DNA of 64,000 nucleotides. Source: Candidatus Dadabacteria bacterium. Its GTDB lineage: Bacteria; Desulfobacterota_D; UBA1144; Nemesobacterales; Nemesobacteraceae. Shown piece after piece: positions 30,658 to 39,098 of this stretch. The notes beneath the pieces are model-generated. The model searched no databases. It was given only the letters and a program-made list of their open reading frames with translations, and was not told the DNA's origin. Both the position numbers and the translations under genes were made by a program. Location: NCBI GenBank assembly GCA_951812735.1, contig OX638332.1:442732-506731 (forward strand), written 5' to 3'. Every line of letters starts with the position of its first letter. Position 1 is the first letter of the stretch.

Positions 30658-31200
30658 ATGAAAATTGATATCACCACGAAAAACATTCCCGACAGAAGAA
30701 AATCGGAGCATCTAAAGCGTTACGCAATGAAGAAAATGCCAAAGCTCCAGAGGTACATAGACCCAGAGAGAAACCCTTCAGAGGCAAGAATACTTCTTTC
30801 AGCGGAAAAACTCAGAAACAACGCGGAAATAACTATCAGTTCGGGGCCCTTAAAAGCGTCCGCTTCAGTAGAAACTGAAGAAATGCACTCCGCCATAGAC
30901 AAGCTTTTCGACACCATCATAAAGCAACTGCGAAGAAGGACGGACAAGCAGCTCACTCTGAGAAGAAGAAAGATCTCAAAGACTCCTTCCGCGGCGCGCG
31001 AACAGAGAGCGGAGCAGGAAAACAACCTGAGAGTGGATCACCAGTTTCTGAGCCCCAAGCCCATGAGCGTTGCGGAGGCGCTGCTTCAGCTTGACGCATC
31101 CGAAGAGGATTTCGTAGCTTTTAGAAACAGCGAAACTCTTGAAATGAATGTTGTTTACAAGAAAACCGATTCGAAAAAGGTAGGACTTCTTACCCCCTGA
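30658..31200 (+). CDS. hpf: Ribosome hibernation promoting factor, long form
   Basis: 180 residues. The N-terminal ~100 residues match the RaiA/HPF S30AE fold (MKIDITTKNIPDRRKSEHLKRYAMKKM, then ISSGPLKASASVETEEMHSAIDKLFDTIIKQLRR). The C-terminal ~60 residues (PKPMSVAEALLQLDASEEDFVAFRNSETLEMNVVYKKTD) form the dimerisation domain of long HPF, which pairs two 70S ribosomes into inactive 100S particles during starvation. It starts 3 bases after rpoN, the common arrangement in Gram-negatives, though the long form is less usual in gammaproteobacteria. Confidence 0.93.
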   Translation: MKIDITTKNIPDRRKSEHLKRYAMKKMPKLQRYIDPERNPSEARILLSAEKLRNNAEITISSGPLKASASVETEEMHSAIDKLFDTIIKQLRRRTDKQLTLRRRKISKTPSAAREQRAEQENNLRVDHQFLSPKPMSVAEALLQLDASEEDFVAFRNSETLEMNVVYKKTDSKKVGLLTP

Positions 31201-31216
31201 ACGCGGAAAAAGAAAA

Positions 31217-31681
31217 GTGAAAATCTCGGAATGCCTGGAAAAAAATTCCGTATTTCCCGAACTCGTTTCGACTACAAAACCGGATGTGCTGCGGGAGCTG
31301 TCAGAAAAAGTCGCAGAATCCCTGCCCAGGCTTAACGTGCAGAGACTCAGCGAGACTCTGATTGAACGGGAGGGGCTATGCAGCACCGCGATTGATTCCG
31401 GGGTAGCGATTCCGCATGTAAAGTTTCTTGATATTCCGGATATAACCATAGCGTTTGCCAGAAGCGAAACTGGGGTAGATTTTGACTCACTAGACGGAGA
31501 GAAGACCCATCTGTTTGCCGTTTTGATAACTCCTGAGAACTGTCCCACGGAAACTCGGATAACGCTGCTTGCGCGAATATCCAGAATACTCGGACAAGAT
31601 GGAGTGAGGTCTAAACTGGTTGCCTTGAAAGAGGCTTCTGAGATTTACAACCTGCTGATTGAAGAAGATGAAAAACTCTGA
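31217..31681 (+). CDS. ptsN: PTS IIA-type nitrogen regulatory protein
   Basis: 154 residues, single EIIA domain of the fructose/Ntr type. The phosphorylated histidine is in STAIDSGVAIPHVKFLD near residue 75. EIIA-Ntr regulates potassium uptake, nitrogen and stress responses rather than moving sugar. It is located between hpf and hprK, as expected for the rpoN block, and starts GTG 31217 after a short gap. No EI-Ntr or NPr gene lies in the window. Confidence 0.9.
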   Translation: MKISECLEKNSVFPELVSTTKPDVLRELSEKVAESLPRLNVQRLSETLIEREGLCSTAIDSGVAIPHVKFLDIPDITIAFARSETGVDFDSLDGEKTHLFAVLITPENCPTETRITLLARISRILGQDGVRSKLVALKEASEIYNLLIEEDEKL

Positions 31682-32597
31682 AAATAATCACTCCCTGTCG
31701 GTCGGGGATTTTTACGGAAAGTTCGGAGAGAAACTCTGCCTTGAACCCATCTGCGGGGAAAAGGGTTTTGAAAGACGCATAATCTCGTCGAGCGCCAAAA
31801 AACCGGGACTGAGAATGATTGAAGAAAGAATAGAGCTCGAGGAGGGAAACATACAGGTACTCGGCAGAACTGAAATCTCCTACATAAACGCATTCCCCGG
31901 CGGAACTCAGAAAAAGATAATAACGAATCTCCTGTCAAACGATATTCCCTGTTTCATACTCTCAAAAGGGGCTCGTCCGGGGAAAGCCTTTACCGATCAT
32001 TTTGAAAAAAAACAGATACCGCTTTTTACCACAACACTGGGCACGGGGAAATTCATAACCATTCTGAATGAACTGCTCGCCGAGGAATTCGCAACCCGGA
32101 TAACGGTTCACGGAGTACTTCTGGATGTGCATCACATGGGAGTTCTGATCCTCGGGAAAAGCGGAATCGGCAAAAGCGAATGCGCAATTGATCTTATAAT
32201 ACAGGGTTCCAAGCTTATAGCAGACGACGTGGTCGAGATAAGGAAAATAGGCTCTCAGACGCTTGTCGGAGTAGGTCCAGAGAACATAAGGTACCTTATG
32301 GAAGTAAGGGGAATAGGCATAGTGAACATAAAGGACCTTTTCGGAACCACCTGCGTTATGGAAAAAAGGGAAATCGACATAGTTATAGAGCTTCACCAGT
32401 GGAACTCCGAGACGGAATACGATCGTCTGGGCATGGATACAAAGACATACTCCATACTGGACATAGAGTTGCCGTACACGGTACTGCCGGTGAGTCCGGG
32501 CAGGAATATGGCATCGGTAATAGACGTGGCGGTGCGAAACCAGATACTGAAGGAGACCGGCAAAAAAATCGAGATTCCCTCCGGCACTCGGGAATAA
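31668..32597 (+). CDS. hprK: HPr kinase/phosphorylase
   Basis: 309 residues from ATG 31668, which overlaps the end of ptsN by 14 bases; an in-frame TTG at 31659 is less likely. The N-terminal domain is degenerate as usual. The kinase core has Walker A LGKSGIGKSECAIDL near residue 160 and the HprK signature MEVRGIGIVNIKDLFG near 210. It phosphorylates and dephosphorylates HPr on a serine, linking carbon state to regulation. Its coexistence with rpoN/ptsN/rapZ and an EIIA-Man gene is typical of several proteobacterial lineages with incomplete PTS. Confidence 0.94.
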   Translation: MKNSENNHSLSVGDFYGKFGEKLCLEPICGEKGFERRIISSSAKKPGLRMIEERIELEEGNIQVLGRTEISYINAFPGGTQKKIITNLLSNDIPCFILSKGARPGKAFTDHFEKKQIPLFTTTLGTGKFITILNELLAEEFATRITVHGVLLDVHHMGVLILGKSGIGKSECAIDLIIQGSKLIADDVVEIRKIGSQTLVGVGPENIRYLMEVRGIGIVNIKDLFGTTCVMEKREIDIVIELHQWNSETEYDRLGMDTKTYSILDIELPYTVLPVSPGRNMASVIDVAVRNQILKETGKKIEIPSGTRE

Positions 32598-33457
32598 TGG
32601 AACGGATAATAATACTGAGCGGGCTCTCCGGTTCGGGAAAAAGCACCGCGGCGAAAGCACTTGAAGACCTGGGCTTTTTCTGCGTCGACAACCTACCTCC
32701 CGAGCTTCTTTTCTCTTTTATCGATCTTTGCGGAAAATCTCTTACGCAGATAAAAAAGGCAGTCGTAGTCATTGACATACGCATACCGGTAAAAGATACG
32801 CTTTATGATTTCGAAAAAGTGCTGAGGAAGATAAGAAAATCAGCCGAAAGAGTCGACCTTATATTTCTTGAATGCTCAGATGAAGCCATTGTCAAAAGAT
32901 ACAAGGAAACAAGGAGAATTCACCCGCTTGGGGCAGAGAAACCCCTTCCCGAGGGGATATCCGAGGAAAAGCGGATTTTATCGGACATACGCGAACTCTC
33001 GGACAACCGCATAGACACAACCACTCTCAGTGTTCACGACTTAAAGGCGATTGTAGCCAAGATTGCCGAAACAAGCGACGACAAGCAGACCCCCCTCCTT
33101 ACGCTTCTCTCTTTCGGCTACAGGTACGGAGTTCCCGAAGACGCGGATCTGGTTTTTGATGTTCGCTTTTTGAAAAACCCTCATTTTACCGAGTCCCTAA
33201 GGGATCTTGACGGAACCACGGACGAAGTCATGGACTTCGTTATGTCGGATAAGGCTTCGCAGGAGTTTCTGGAAAAGCTGTGTTCCTTTCTGCGCTTTTT
33301 GATCCCGCAATATTCCGAGGAAAGAAAATCATACCTTACCCTGGGAATAGGTTGCACCGGCGGGAAACACCGCTCGGTAGTCATAGCAGGCGCTCTGGGC
33401 GAAAAACTCTCCGAATACTCCGCGATTATTAGACACAGGGATATAAATAAGCTATAA
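32597..33457 (+). CDS. rapZ: RNase adapter RapZ
   Basis: 286 residues from ATG 32597, whose A is the last base of the hprK stop (TAATG). A longer open frame from 32399 lies entirely inside hprK and is not used. Walker A is SGLSGSGKSTAAKALEDLGFFCVDNLPPELL. The C-terminal RNA-binding part has FLKNPHFTESLRDLDG and IGCTGGKHRSVVIAGAL. In E. coli RapZ delivers the sRNA GlmZ to RNase E to control GlmS. Whether this organism uses the same sRNAs is unknown. Confidence 0.94.
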   Translation: MERIIILSGLSGSGKSTAAKALEDLGFFCVDNLPPELLFSFIDLCGKSLTQIKKAVVVIDIRIPVKDTLYDFEKVLRKIRKSAERVDLIFLECSDEAIVKRYKETRRIHPLGAEKPLPEGISEEKRILSDIRELSDNRIDTTTLSVHDLKAIVAKIAETSDDKQTPLLTLLSFGYRYGVPEDADLVFDVRFLKNPHFTESLRDLDGTTDEVMDFVMSDKASQEFLEKLCSFLRFLIPQYSEERKSYLTLGIGCTGGKHRSVVIAGALGEKLSEYSAIIRHRDINKL

Positions 33458-33464
33458 AAATCCT

Positions 33465-33875
33465 ATGTTTTCCATAGTAGTGGTCACACACGGAGAGCTC
33501 GCGAAGGAGCTTATATCGGCCGTAAATTTCATTCTGCCTGAAAAACCCAGAGTCAAGATGACCGCGGTCTCAATAGACGCCTCAAAAGACTCCAAGGATT
33601 TCGAAAAGAAGGTACGAGCTTCAGTTGATACCGTTGACGAAGGAGACGGAATACTGCTTGTAACCGACATGTTCGGAGGAACCCCTTCCAACATAAGCTT
33701 GATGTTTCTTGAGAGCGGCGAAATGGAGGTAATCTCAGGGGTAAACCTGCCTATGCTCCTAAAACTCGGCACTGTTAAGGAAGAAACTACTCTCAAAGAA
33801 GCGGTGGAGCTTGCGGCCAAGGCGGGAAGAGATAACATAATAGTGGCAAGTGAACTTCTTAATAAAAACGGTTAG
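33465..33875 (+). CDS. PTS IIA component, mannose family
   Basis: 136 residues, an EIIA-Man domain. The phosphorylated histidine is His9 in VVVTHGELAKEL, and TDMFGGTPSNISLMFLE is the second family signature near residues 68-84. The gene follows rapZ by 7 bases. In proteobacteria with hprK, this IIA often precedes ptsH and ptsI and acts in regulation without sugar transport. Here HPr and EI genes do not follow, so its phosphate donor must be encoded elsewhere. Confidence 0.9.
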   Translation: MFSIVVVTHGELAKELISAVNFILPEKPRVKMTAVSIDASKDSKDFEKKVRASVDTVDEGDGILLVTDMFGGTPSNISLMFLESGEMEVISGVNLPMLLKLGTVKEETTLKEAVELAAKAGRDNIIVASELLNKNG

Positions 33876-33898
33876 AATACGCCGGAGAGTATGCTGAA

Positions 33899-34222
33899 AT
33901 GGACGTAAACACGCTTAACTCCGTAATCGAAATGTATACAAATCACCTCCTTCAGGGAGAACTCGAGGGATTCAAGATCGAGATATCCCCCGAAATACAG
34001 GATGAACTCGCGGCAATAGCCCTCTATCTCGATTCAAAGACCGTCAGGGCTTCAGGGGAAATAGAAGAGTTCTACGAAGGGTATAAAAGAGCGGCGTTTG
34101 ACATACTTTCTTTCATGGGGGTTGAGTTCTTCGAAGACAGGGAAAACAAGCTGATCAAGATAATGAAGTCAAACTATAACTCCCAGCTTCAGGAAGAGCT
34201 TAAAAAAAATATCTGGGGATAG
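33899..34222 (+). CDS. Conserved-looking small protein of unknown function
   Basis: 107 residues, soluble, largely helical by composition and acidic in its first half (LQGELEGFKIEISPEIQDELAAIALYL). I do not recognise the family. A GGAGAG ribosome-binding site lies 9 bases before the ATG. The gene sits 23 bases after the PTS IIA gene and 36 before the HAD phosphatase, so it is part of the rpoN-rapZ transcript. It occupies the position where ptsH often lies, but it lacks any HPr-like phosphorylatable His motif. Confidence 0.7.
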   Translation: MDVNTLNSVIEMYTNHLLQGELEGFKIEISPEIQDELAAIALYLDSKTVRASGEIEEFYEGYKRAAFDILSFMGVEFFEDRENKLIKIMKSNYNSQLQEELKKNIWG

Positions 34223-34258
34223 AGAGTACCCTCCCCCGTAAAATTCCCGGCCTCGATT

Positions 34259-35077
34259 ATGGATTTTCAAAATTCGTTTGATCATTTCGTCTTTGACCTA
34301 GATGGAGTTATATATTCCGGCGAAAAAGCCATCGCCGACTCCCCACGAGTGCTTGAAACATTAAGGAAGAATAAAAAGGGCATACGTTTCATAACCAATA
34401 ACCCCTCTCGGTCACCCTCGGACTATGCCGAGAAGCTTAGCAAGCTCGGAATTGAATCATACGATAGCGAGTTTGTAACTTCCCCCATGGCAACCGTTTC
34501 TCTCATAAAGGAAAAAACACCCTCTGAAAAATGGAAAACTGTCTTCATAGCGGGAAGTGACTACTTGAAAAACGAGGTCCGGAGAACCGGACTGGTTGAG
34601 CTTTACGGAGAGAATTCCCTCGGCGCAGACCTCGTGGTTATGGGAAGCCATCCTGAATTCAACCTCGAGGAAATAAAAACCGCCTCCATAGCTATCGGGA
34701 ACGGGGCAGGCTTTATCGGCACGAACGCAGATTACTTCTATCCCTGCGAACACGGCCGGGCTCCTGCGACAGGAGCCCTTCTCGCTTCAGTAGAAGTCGC
34801 GTCGGGAAAGAATGCGGTGACGGCGGGAAAACCCGAGAGATACATGTTTGATCTCCTGGGAGAAACCGGGGTAGCACCGACAAAAAAAACTCTTTTAGTC
34901 GGAGACAGTCTCCGCACCGACGTTGCCGGAGGAAAAAAAGCAGGTTACAGCACAGCGCTTGTGCTGAGCGGAGTTACTAAAAAGACCGACCTTGGGGACA
35001 ATGAAATAACACCTGATTTTATCCTGGAGAACGTCTCTTTTCTTTTAGGATCGCGGCAAGAAACAGATCATAAATGA
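34259..35077 (+). CDS. HAD-IIA family phosphatase (NagD-like)
   Basis: 272 residues. HAD motif I is FDLDGVIYSG (nucleophile Asp and general acid Asp), motif II is ITNNPSRSP with the conserved Thr, and motif III/IV is VAPTKKTLLVGDSLRTDVAGGKKAGY. The C2-type cap lies between them, with GAGFIGTNADYFYPCEHG. Members dephosphorylate small sugar phosphates, glycerol phosphate or nucleotides. The substrate is not predictable. It is the last gene of the regulatory block, and no strong ribosome-binding site is visible before ATG 34259. Confidence 0.88.
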   Translation: MDFQNSFDHFVFDLDGVIYSGEKAIADSPRVLETLRKNKKGIRFITNNPSRSPSDYAEKLSKLGIESYDSEFVTSPMATVSLIKEKTPSEKWKTVFIAGSDYLKNEVRRTGLVELYGENSLGADLVVMGSHPEFNLEEIKTASIAIGNGAGFIGTNADYFYPCEHGRAPATGALLASVEVASGKNAVTAGKPERYMFDLLGETGVAPTKKTLLVGDSLRTDVAGGKKAGYSTALVLSGVTKKTDLGDNEITPDFILENVSFLLGSRQETDHK

Positions 35078-35118
35078 GAGTGAACCGCATCCCTTAACCA
35101 AGACTTAATCTCGGGCTG

Positions 35119-35146
35119 TTGACTTTTAGTAATCGGGGTGTAGTGT
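35119..35146 (+). promoter_or_regulatory. Candidate promoter for the small acidic gene
   Basis: TTGACT (35119-35124) and TAGTGT (35141-35146) separated by 16 bases lie 33 bases before the ATG of the acidic ORF. The -35 is good, the -10 is weak (three matches). A GGAGG site follows at 35170. Confidence 0.35.
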
Positions 35147-35178
35147 TTGGATAGAAATTTTTCCCGCCGGAGGCAACC

Positions 35179-35370
35179 ATGCTCAAATTTATCAAAAAAG
35201 AAGATGAAAACCTGAATTACCCCTTAGATGTGTTTGATGAAGAAGATGAATTTGAGGATGAATTTGCCGACGAGTTTGACGAACTCTTCGAAGAAGTAAA
35301 CTACCTTTATTACGATGACGACTCAGAAGAAATTCTCGGAGATGAGAAAGAAAGAAGAGTACTTCACTGA
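35179..35370 (+). CDS. Very acidic 63-residue protein, function unknown
   Basis: 63 residues, of which almost half are Asp or Glu, in blocks such as FDEEDEFEDEFADEFDELFEE. A basic start (MLKFIKKEDEN) and a basic end (EKERRVLH) flank them. GGAGG lies 5 bases before the ATG, and a plausible promoter precedes it. The gene is followed by a perfect 15-base-pair hairpin, so it may be a single-gene transcript. I do not recognise a family. DNA mimicry or a protein-binding acidic tail are possibilities only. Confidence 0.6.
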   Translation: MLKFIKKEDENLNYPLDVFDEEDEFEDEFADEFDELFEEVNYLYYDDDSEEILGDEKERRVLH

Positions 35371-35407
35371 GAAAAAGTCAAACCGGTACAGAACATTTAG
35401 CATATAG

Positions 35408-35446
35408 ACCTTGCAGTCATGGTATTTAATGCCATGACTGCAAGGT
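35408..35446. terminator. Perfect 15-bp hairpin between convergent genes
   Basis: Arms 35408-35422 and 35432-35446 are exact reverse complements (ACCTTGCAGTCATGG and its partner) around a 9-base loop. It lies between the ends of the acidic ORF and the convergent TonB-dependent receptor, so it could stop transcription from both sides. The flanking T-runs are poor, so it may act as an mRNA-stabilising 3' structure rather than a classical terminator. Confidence 0.6.
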
Positions 35447-35500
35447 TCATATTTCTGAGGCGAGAAAGGCGAGTTTCAAATCACCTTCCCAATTATTTTA

Positions 35501-37939
35501 TCAGAAGCGCATGCGCGTAACCACGCCGAAAGTACGAGGCTGACCCACTCTGTAGGCAAGACGGGCCCGCCCGTTCCTCTCACGGTCAAATGAAAGTTTT
35601 ACGTTCTCATCCGTAATATTTTTTACGTAAGCCGTGAATTCGATATTGCCGTACACCAAGCCCGCAGAAAGGTTAAACAGGTGGTATGAATCGAGCAGCA
35701 GGTCAACTTCCGTCTCCTCACCGGCTGAGGCACCCCCATAGGGCAATCCATGTGCGAAAACTCCCTTGCCGGGCACCTGATCACCTGACTGCGTGATGCT
35801 GTCACCCACGAACTGCCATGAACCAGATATATAGCTTTCGTTAGCCCTCAAAAGACCCGGCAAAGCATAGGTGGCAGACCCTGATATCTGCCAGTCTGGA
35901 ACGGAAGGTATGCGGTTACCATTCTCTATTCCATCAACCACACCCCCATCTGTCGCCGCCCTGATAGTGGAATCAAACTCTGCTTCTACATAGCTTCCGG
36001 CAAAAGCGAGCAAGAGAGATCTTGTAGGCTGAATAGACAGTTCAAGTTCCGCTCCTGCCGTGTGAGATTCGGGTACGCTGATTGTAACCCTAGACGAGCA
36101 GGGACCCGCATCAACGTTTACCCCCAGATTCTCAATGTCTGTATAAAACACCGAACCATTGAATACAACGTTCTCAAAAGATGATTTAAAACCAACCTCA
36201 TAGTTCCAGAGAGTCTCGTCTTCAAACTCCTGATAAACACTATATGTGGGAAAATGATTAACCTCATTATTGTCTGTACAAAGCGGTTCGTTAAGCGGGT
36301 CATTCAGGCCACCCAGACGAAATCCACGGGAAACCTGAGCATTAAGCACAATGTTATCGGTAGCATCGTAACTCACCATGAAACGGGGCGAAAATCCGTC
36401 GGAGGAAATTGTCTCGTCCTGATTCTGAGCAGCACTATTGGAAAAACCTCCACCAGAGCTGAAAGTCTTATCCTCTTCCCAGTCATACCAGCGTAATCCC
36501 GCCGTCAAGCCAAGACGGCCAAGCAGCTTATAGGTCGCTTCACCGAAAATCGCTACCTGCCTTAAATCATATGTCAGATCGGAAATATAGGGTGAGTCTT
36601 CAGTCCCAGGGAAATTATCGCTAGCGGCGTAGAGGAGATCATCGTATCCCGGTGTCGGCAATCGCTGAGAATAGTCACGTTCCACATTCGAGTAGAAAAC
36701 GCCTGCAAGCCACTGAAGCGCGCGGTCGTCGTTTGAGCTTAAACGCAATTCGTGGGTCATCTGCTCAAGGTCTGTAGTGTCACGCAGGTTGGATGGACGT
36801 AACACCTCACCTTCAGCAATCGTTGGTACATCCACACTCACACTACCAGTCAAAGCACTCGCATCGCGACTTACCAGAAGGTCGCGATTTATATAGCTCG
36901 CCGAATACGTGACGTCAAAGAAATCTTCGATACTCCAGTTTACCACAGTGTCAAAAATCAGAGTCTCATCTTCAAAAGCTTCGTCAAGCAGCAAAAACTG
37001 TTCTCTCTCACCAAGTGTGATCGGTGTACGTATCTCAGGATCGGTATAGGGGTTTGCGAAAAGATTAAATACCTCCTGGCGGTTAAAACCTCCAAGATCA
37101 ATTTTCTGATATATAACACGCGGGGTTATGGACAGGTTTTCGGTCGGCTCCCACAAAAGGGCAACGCGCCCGCCGAAGCGGTCTCCGTCGTTTACATCCT
37201 CATCCAAAGCACCTCCTTCTTTATGCGCATCAATGAAACCGCCGTATCTAGTTCCATAAGCAACCAGACGAACAGCCGCATCTTCACCCAGAGGAACATT
37301 GAGGGCCGTTTTCAGATGACCCCCGAGAGAACCTTCATCAAGATAGTTTCCGTCAATCTCGACTTTGACCTGGCTTACACCCAGAAGCGGCTGGTTGGTT
37401 ATATAGCGAACGGTACCGCCGATCGATCCTGATCCAAAGAGCGTGCCCTGCGGTCCCCGGAGGGTTTCCACGCGGTTCAGATCAAAAAGATCAATGTCAG
37501 GAGTGAAAAGCGACAACGATATAGGGGTTTCATCAAGATACACGCCAACCTGTTCCTTTACGCCAGGCTGGTCCCGCACTATCTGTCCAGAAGAAACGCC
37601 GCGGATCGTAACTACGCTTTGGCCCGGCCCGAGATTCTGTATAGAGAGTCCGGCCACGTTGCGAGAAAGATCCTCTAGGTCAGTGGTGTTAAGGCGTTTG
37701 ATATCCTCTTCTGACTGAACATTTAAGGAAAAGGGCACATCCTGGGCAAGCTGGGCACGCTTGGTAGCGGTCACAACCATTTTCTGAAGCGTGTAACCGG
37801 CCCCCTCTACCGCACTGAGGCTTTCTTTCTGTTCGTCCTGTCCCTCCTGTGCAACTGCATTTAGGGAAAAAACGAGTGCAAACAAGAAAAGAAATGCAAA
37901 AAAGCTTATAGTCGCATTAAGCTGAGTTCTAAGATTCAT
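35501..37939 (-). CDS. TonB-dependent outer-membrane receptor
   Basis: 812 residues from ATG 37939, preferred over 37990 because AAGGAGG lies just upstream and a signal peptide (FFAFLFLFALVFSLNAVAQ) follows at once. The plug domain starts at MVVTATKRAQLAQDVPFSLNVQ and includes LRGPQGTLFGSGSIGGTVRYITNQP. The remaining ~600 residues form the 22-strand barrel, ending in FGVVTRMRF with the terminal Phe needed for outer-membrane assembly. It takes up a ligand such as a siderophore, vitamin or glycan using TonB energy. No linked ligand gene identifies the substrate. No clear N-terminal signalling domain. Confidence 0.93.
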   Translation of the reverse strand: MNLRTQLNATISFFAFLFLFALVFSLNAVAQEGQDEQKESLSAVEGAGYTLQKMVVTATKRAQLAQDVPFSLNVQSEEDIKRLNTTDLEDLSRNVAGLSIQNLGPGQSVVTIRGVSSGQIVRDQPGVKEQVGVYLDETPISLSLFTPDIDLFDLNRVETLRGPQGTLFGSGSIGGTVRYITNQPLLGVSQVKVEIDGNYLDEGSLGGHLKTALNVPLGEDAAVRLVAYGTRYGGFIDAHKEGGALDEDVNDGDRFGGRVALLWEPTENLSITPRVIYQKIDLGGFNRQEVFNLFANPYTDPEIRTPITLGEREQFLLLDEAFEDETLIFDTVVNWSIEDFFDVTYSASYINRDLLVSRDASALTGSVSVDVPTIAEGEVLRPSNLRDTTDLEQMTHELRLSSNDDRALQWLAGVFYSNVERDYSQRLPTPGYDDLLYAASDNFPGTEDSPYISDLTYDLRQVAIFGEATYKLLGRLGLTAGLRWYDWEEDKTFSSGGGFSNSAAQNQDETISSDGFSPRFMVSYDATDNIVLNAQVSRGFRLGGLNDPLNEPLCTDNNEVNHFPTYSVYQEFEDETLWNYEVGFKSSFENVVFNGSVFYTDIENLGVNVDAGPCSSRVTISVPESHTAGAELELSIQPTRSLLLAFAGSYVEAEFDSTIRAATDGGVVDGIENGNRIPSVPDWQISGSATYALPGLLRANESYISGSWQFVGDSITQSGDQVPGKGVFAHGLPYGGASAGEETEVDLLLDSYHLFNLSAGLVYGNIEFTAYVKNITDENVKLSFDRERNGRARLAYRVGQPRTFGVVTRMRF

Positions 37940-38042
37940 CTCCAAAACCTCCTTGAAATCAACTGCTTGCTCGGAATTAGTACTATCCATTACCTAATAC
38001 CTCGGATTTTAACACATTTATCTTGAAATTTGCTAGAAAAAA

Positions 38043-38127
38043 TGCCCAGGGCCGGACTCGAACCGGCACGGGAGATACTCCCGAGGGATTTTAAGTCCCT
38101 TGCGTCTACCAATTCCGCCACCCGGGC
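38043..38127 (-). tRNA. tRNA-Leu (anticodon TAA)
   Basis: 85 bases on the minus strand, with acceptor stem GCCCGGG pairing with CCTGGGC (one G-T pair). The D arm has GGTAGACGC, the anticodon loop ACTTAAAAT gives TAA, a long class II variable arm follows, and the T arm is GGTTCGAGTCC. No encoded CCA. Decodes UUA (and UUG by wobble). Confidence 0.95.
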
Positions 38128-38154
38128 ATTATTCTGAACGCAGTTCAGAACTGG

Positions 38155-38226
38155 AGGCGGCGCCCGGAATCGAACCGGGGTATAACGGTTTTGCAGACCG
38201 TTGCCTTACCTCTTGGCTACGCCGCC
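38155..38226 (-). tRNA. tRNA-Cys (anticodon GCA)
   Basis: 72 bases on the minus strand, acceptor GGCGGCG pairing with CGCCGCC and discriminator T, as required for cysteine identity. The anticodon loop TCTGCAAAA gives GCA, and the T loop has GGTTCGATTCC. CCA is encoded directly after (38152-38154). Lies 27 bases upstream of the tRNA-Leu gene, so the two are probably co-transcribed. Confidence 0.95.
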
Positions 38227-38306
38227 CCTGTAGCATGAAGCCTTGAATTCTACCAAAAAAAAGAAGTTTTGTGAATTCTGTTGTCAAATCGCACGTCGGG
38301 GTTCTC

Positions 38307-39098
38307 TTATGATGCGGGACCAATTTCGAGGCTTCCCGTAACAATCACCCTTCCAGATAAACATACTCTTTTCTCAAGAAGTCTTGTATGAACGAGGCCG
38401 CCTCTTTTTGACGCCTGATAGCCGGTGAGTTCTTTTTTCCCAAGCCTGCGGCTCCAGAAAGGGCAGAGGCAACAGTGAGCGGACCCTGTAACTGGATCCT
38501 CTTCTATCCCGGCGTTGGGCGCGAAAAAACGTGATACAAAATCGTAGCGGTCAGAACTTGAGACGCTCGTTATTATAAGTCCTCTCGAATCAAGTTTCCC
38601 AACATGGCCGAGTTCCGGGACGGCGCTTCTTACCATTTCCTCGCTTCCGTAAAGAGCAATGTAATCAAAGCGGTTTCTGCCGACGTAAAGGGGCACAGAG
38701 GGAATTGCCTTAAGAAGATCCTCCGGCGTTTTCACTTCCCAAGGATCTTCTGAAGGGAAATCCATCTCTATAAGATCGTTCCTTCTCCTAGCGGTAAGAA
38801 CCCCGCTTTTTGTGGAAAACACGGCGTCTTCCACCTCGGGGATTATGCCGAGAGTAAAAAGAATGTGGGCGCTTGCCAAGGTGGTGTGTCCGCACAGGTC
38901 AACTTCCATCTCGGGAGTAAACCACCTGAGTTCAAAAAGGTCTTCTTTTTCGAGAAGAAAAGCCGTCTCGGAAAGATTTATGCGGGAAGCGATTTTCTGC
39001 TTTGCCCGCTCCGGCATATCTTTTTCAAGAATACATACCGCAGCCGGATTCCCCGAACGTGGCCCGTCGGTAAAGGCATCGGCGGTGTATACCTTCAT
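38307..39098 (-). CDS. PhzF-family isomerase/epimerase
   Basis: 263 residues. The N-terminal family signature YTADAFTDGPRSGNPAAVCIL and RINLSETAFLLEKEDLFELRWFTPEMEVDLCGHTTLASAHIL match PhzF. The Glu of SETAF (about residue 45) is the catalytic acid/base known for PhzF, and EEDPVTGSAHCCLCPFW is the second half-site motif. Family members isomerise dihydro-hydroxyanthranilate or related metabolites; most, like this one, lie outside phenazine clusters and have no known substrate. Its ATG overlaps the stop of the upstream VWA gene by one base. Confidence 0.88.
   Translation of the reverse strand: MKVYTADAFTDGPRSGNPAAVCILEKDMPERAKQKIASRINLSETAFLLEKEDLFELRWFTPEMEVDLCGHTTLASAHILFTLGIIPEVEDAVFSTKSGVLTARRRNDLIEMDFPSEDPWEVKTPEDLLKAIPSVPLYVGRNRFDYIALYGSEEMVRSAVPELGHVGKLDSRGLIITSVSSSDRYDFVSRFFAPNAGIEEDPVTGSAHCCLCPFWSRRLGKKELTGYQASKRGGLVHTRLLEKRVCLSGRVIVTGSLEIGPAS

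Noticed and set aside
32399..32596. Longer N terminus for RapZ
   Set aside because: This part lies inside hprK in another frame; RapZ proteins start a few residues before the Walker A motif, as from ATG 32597.
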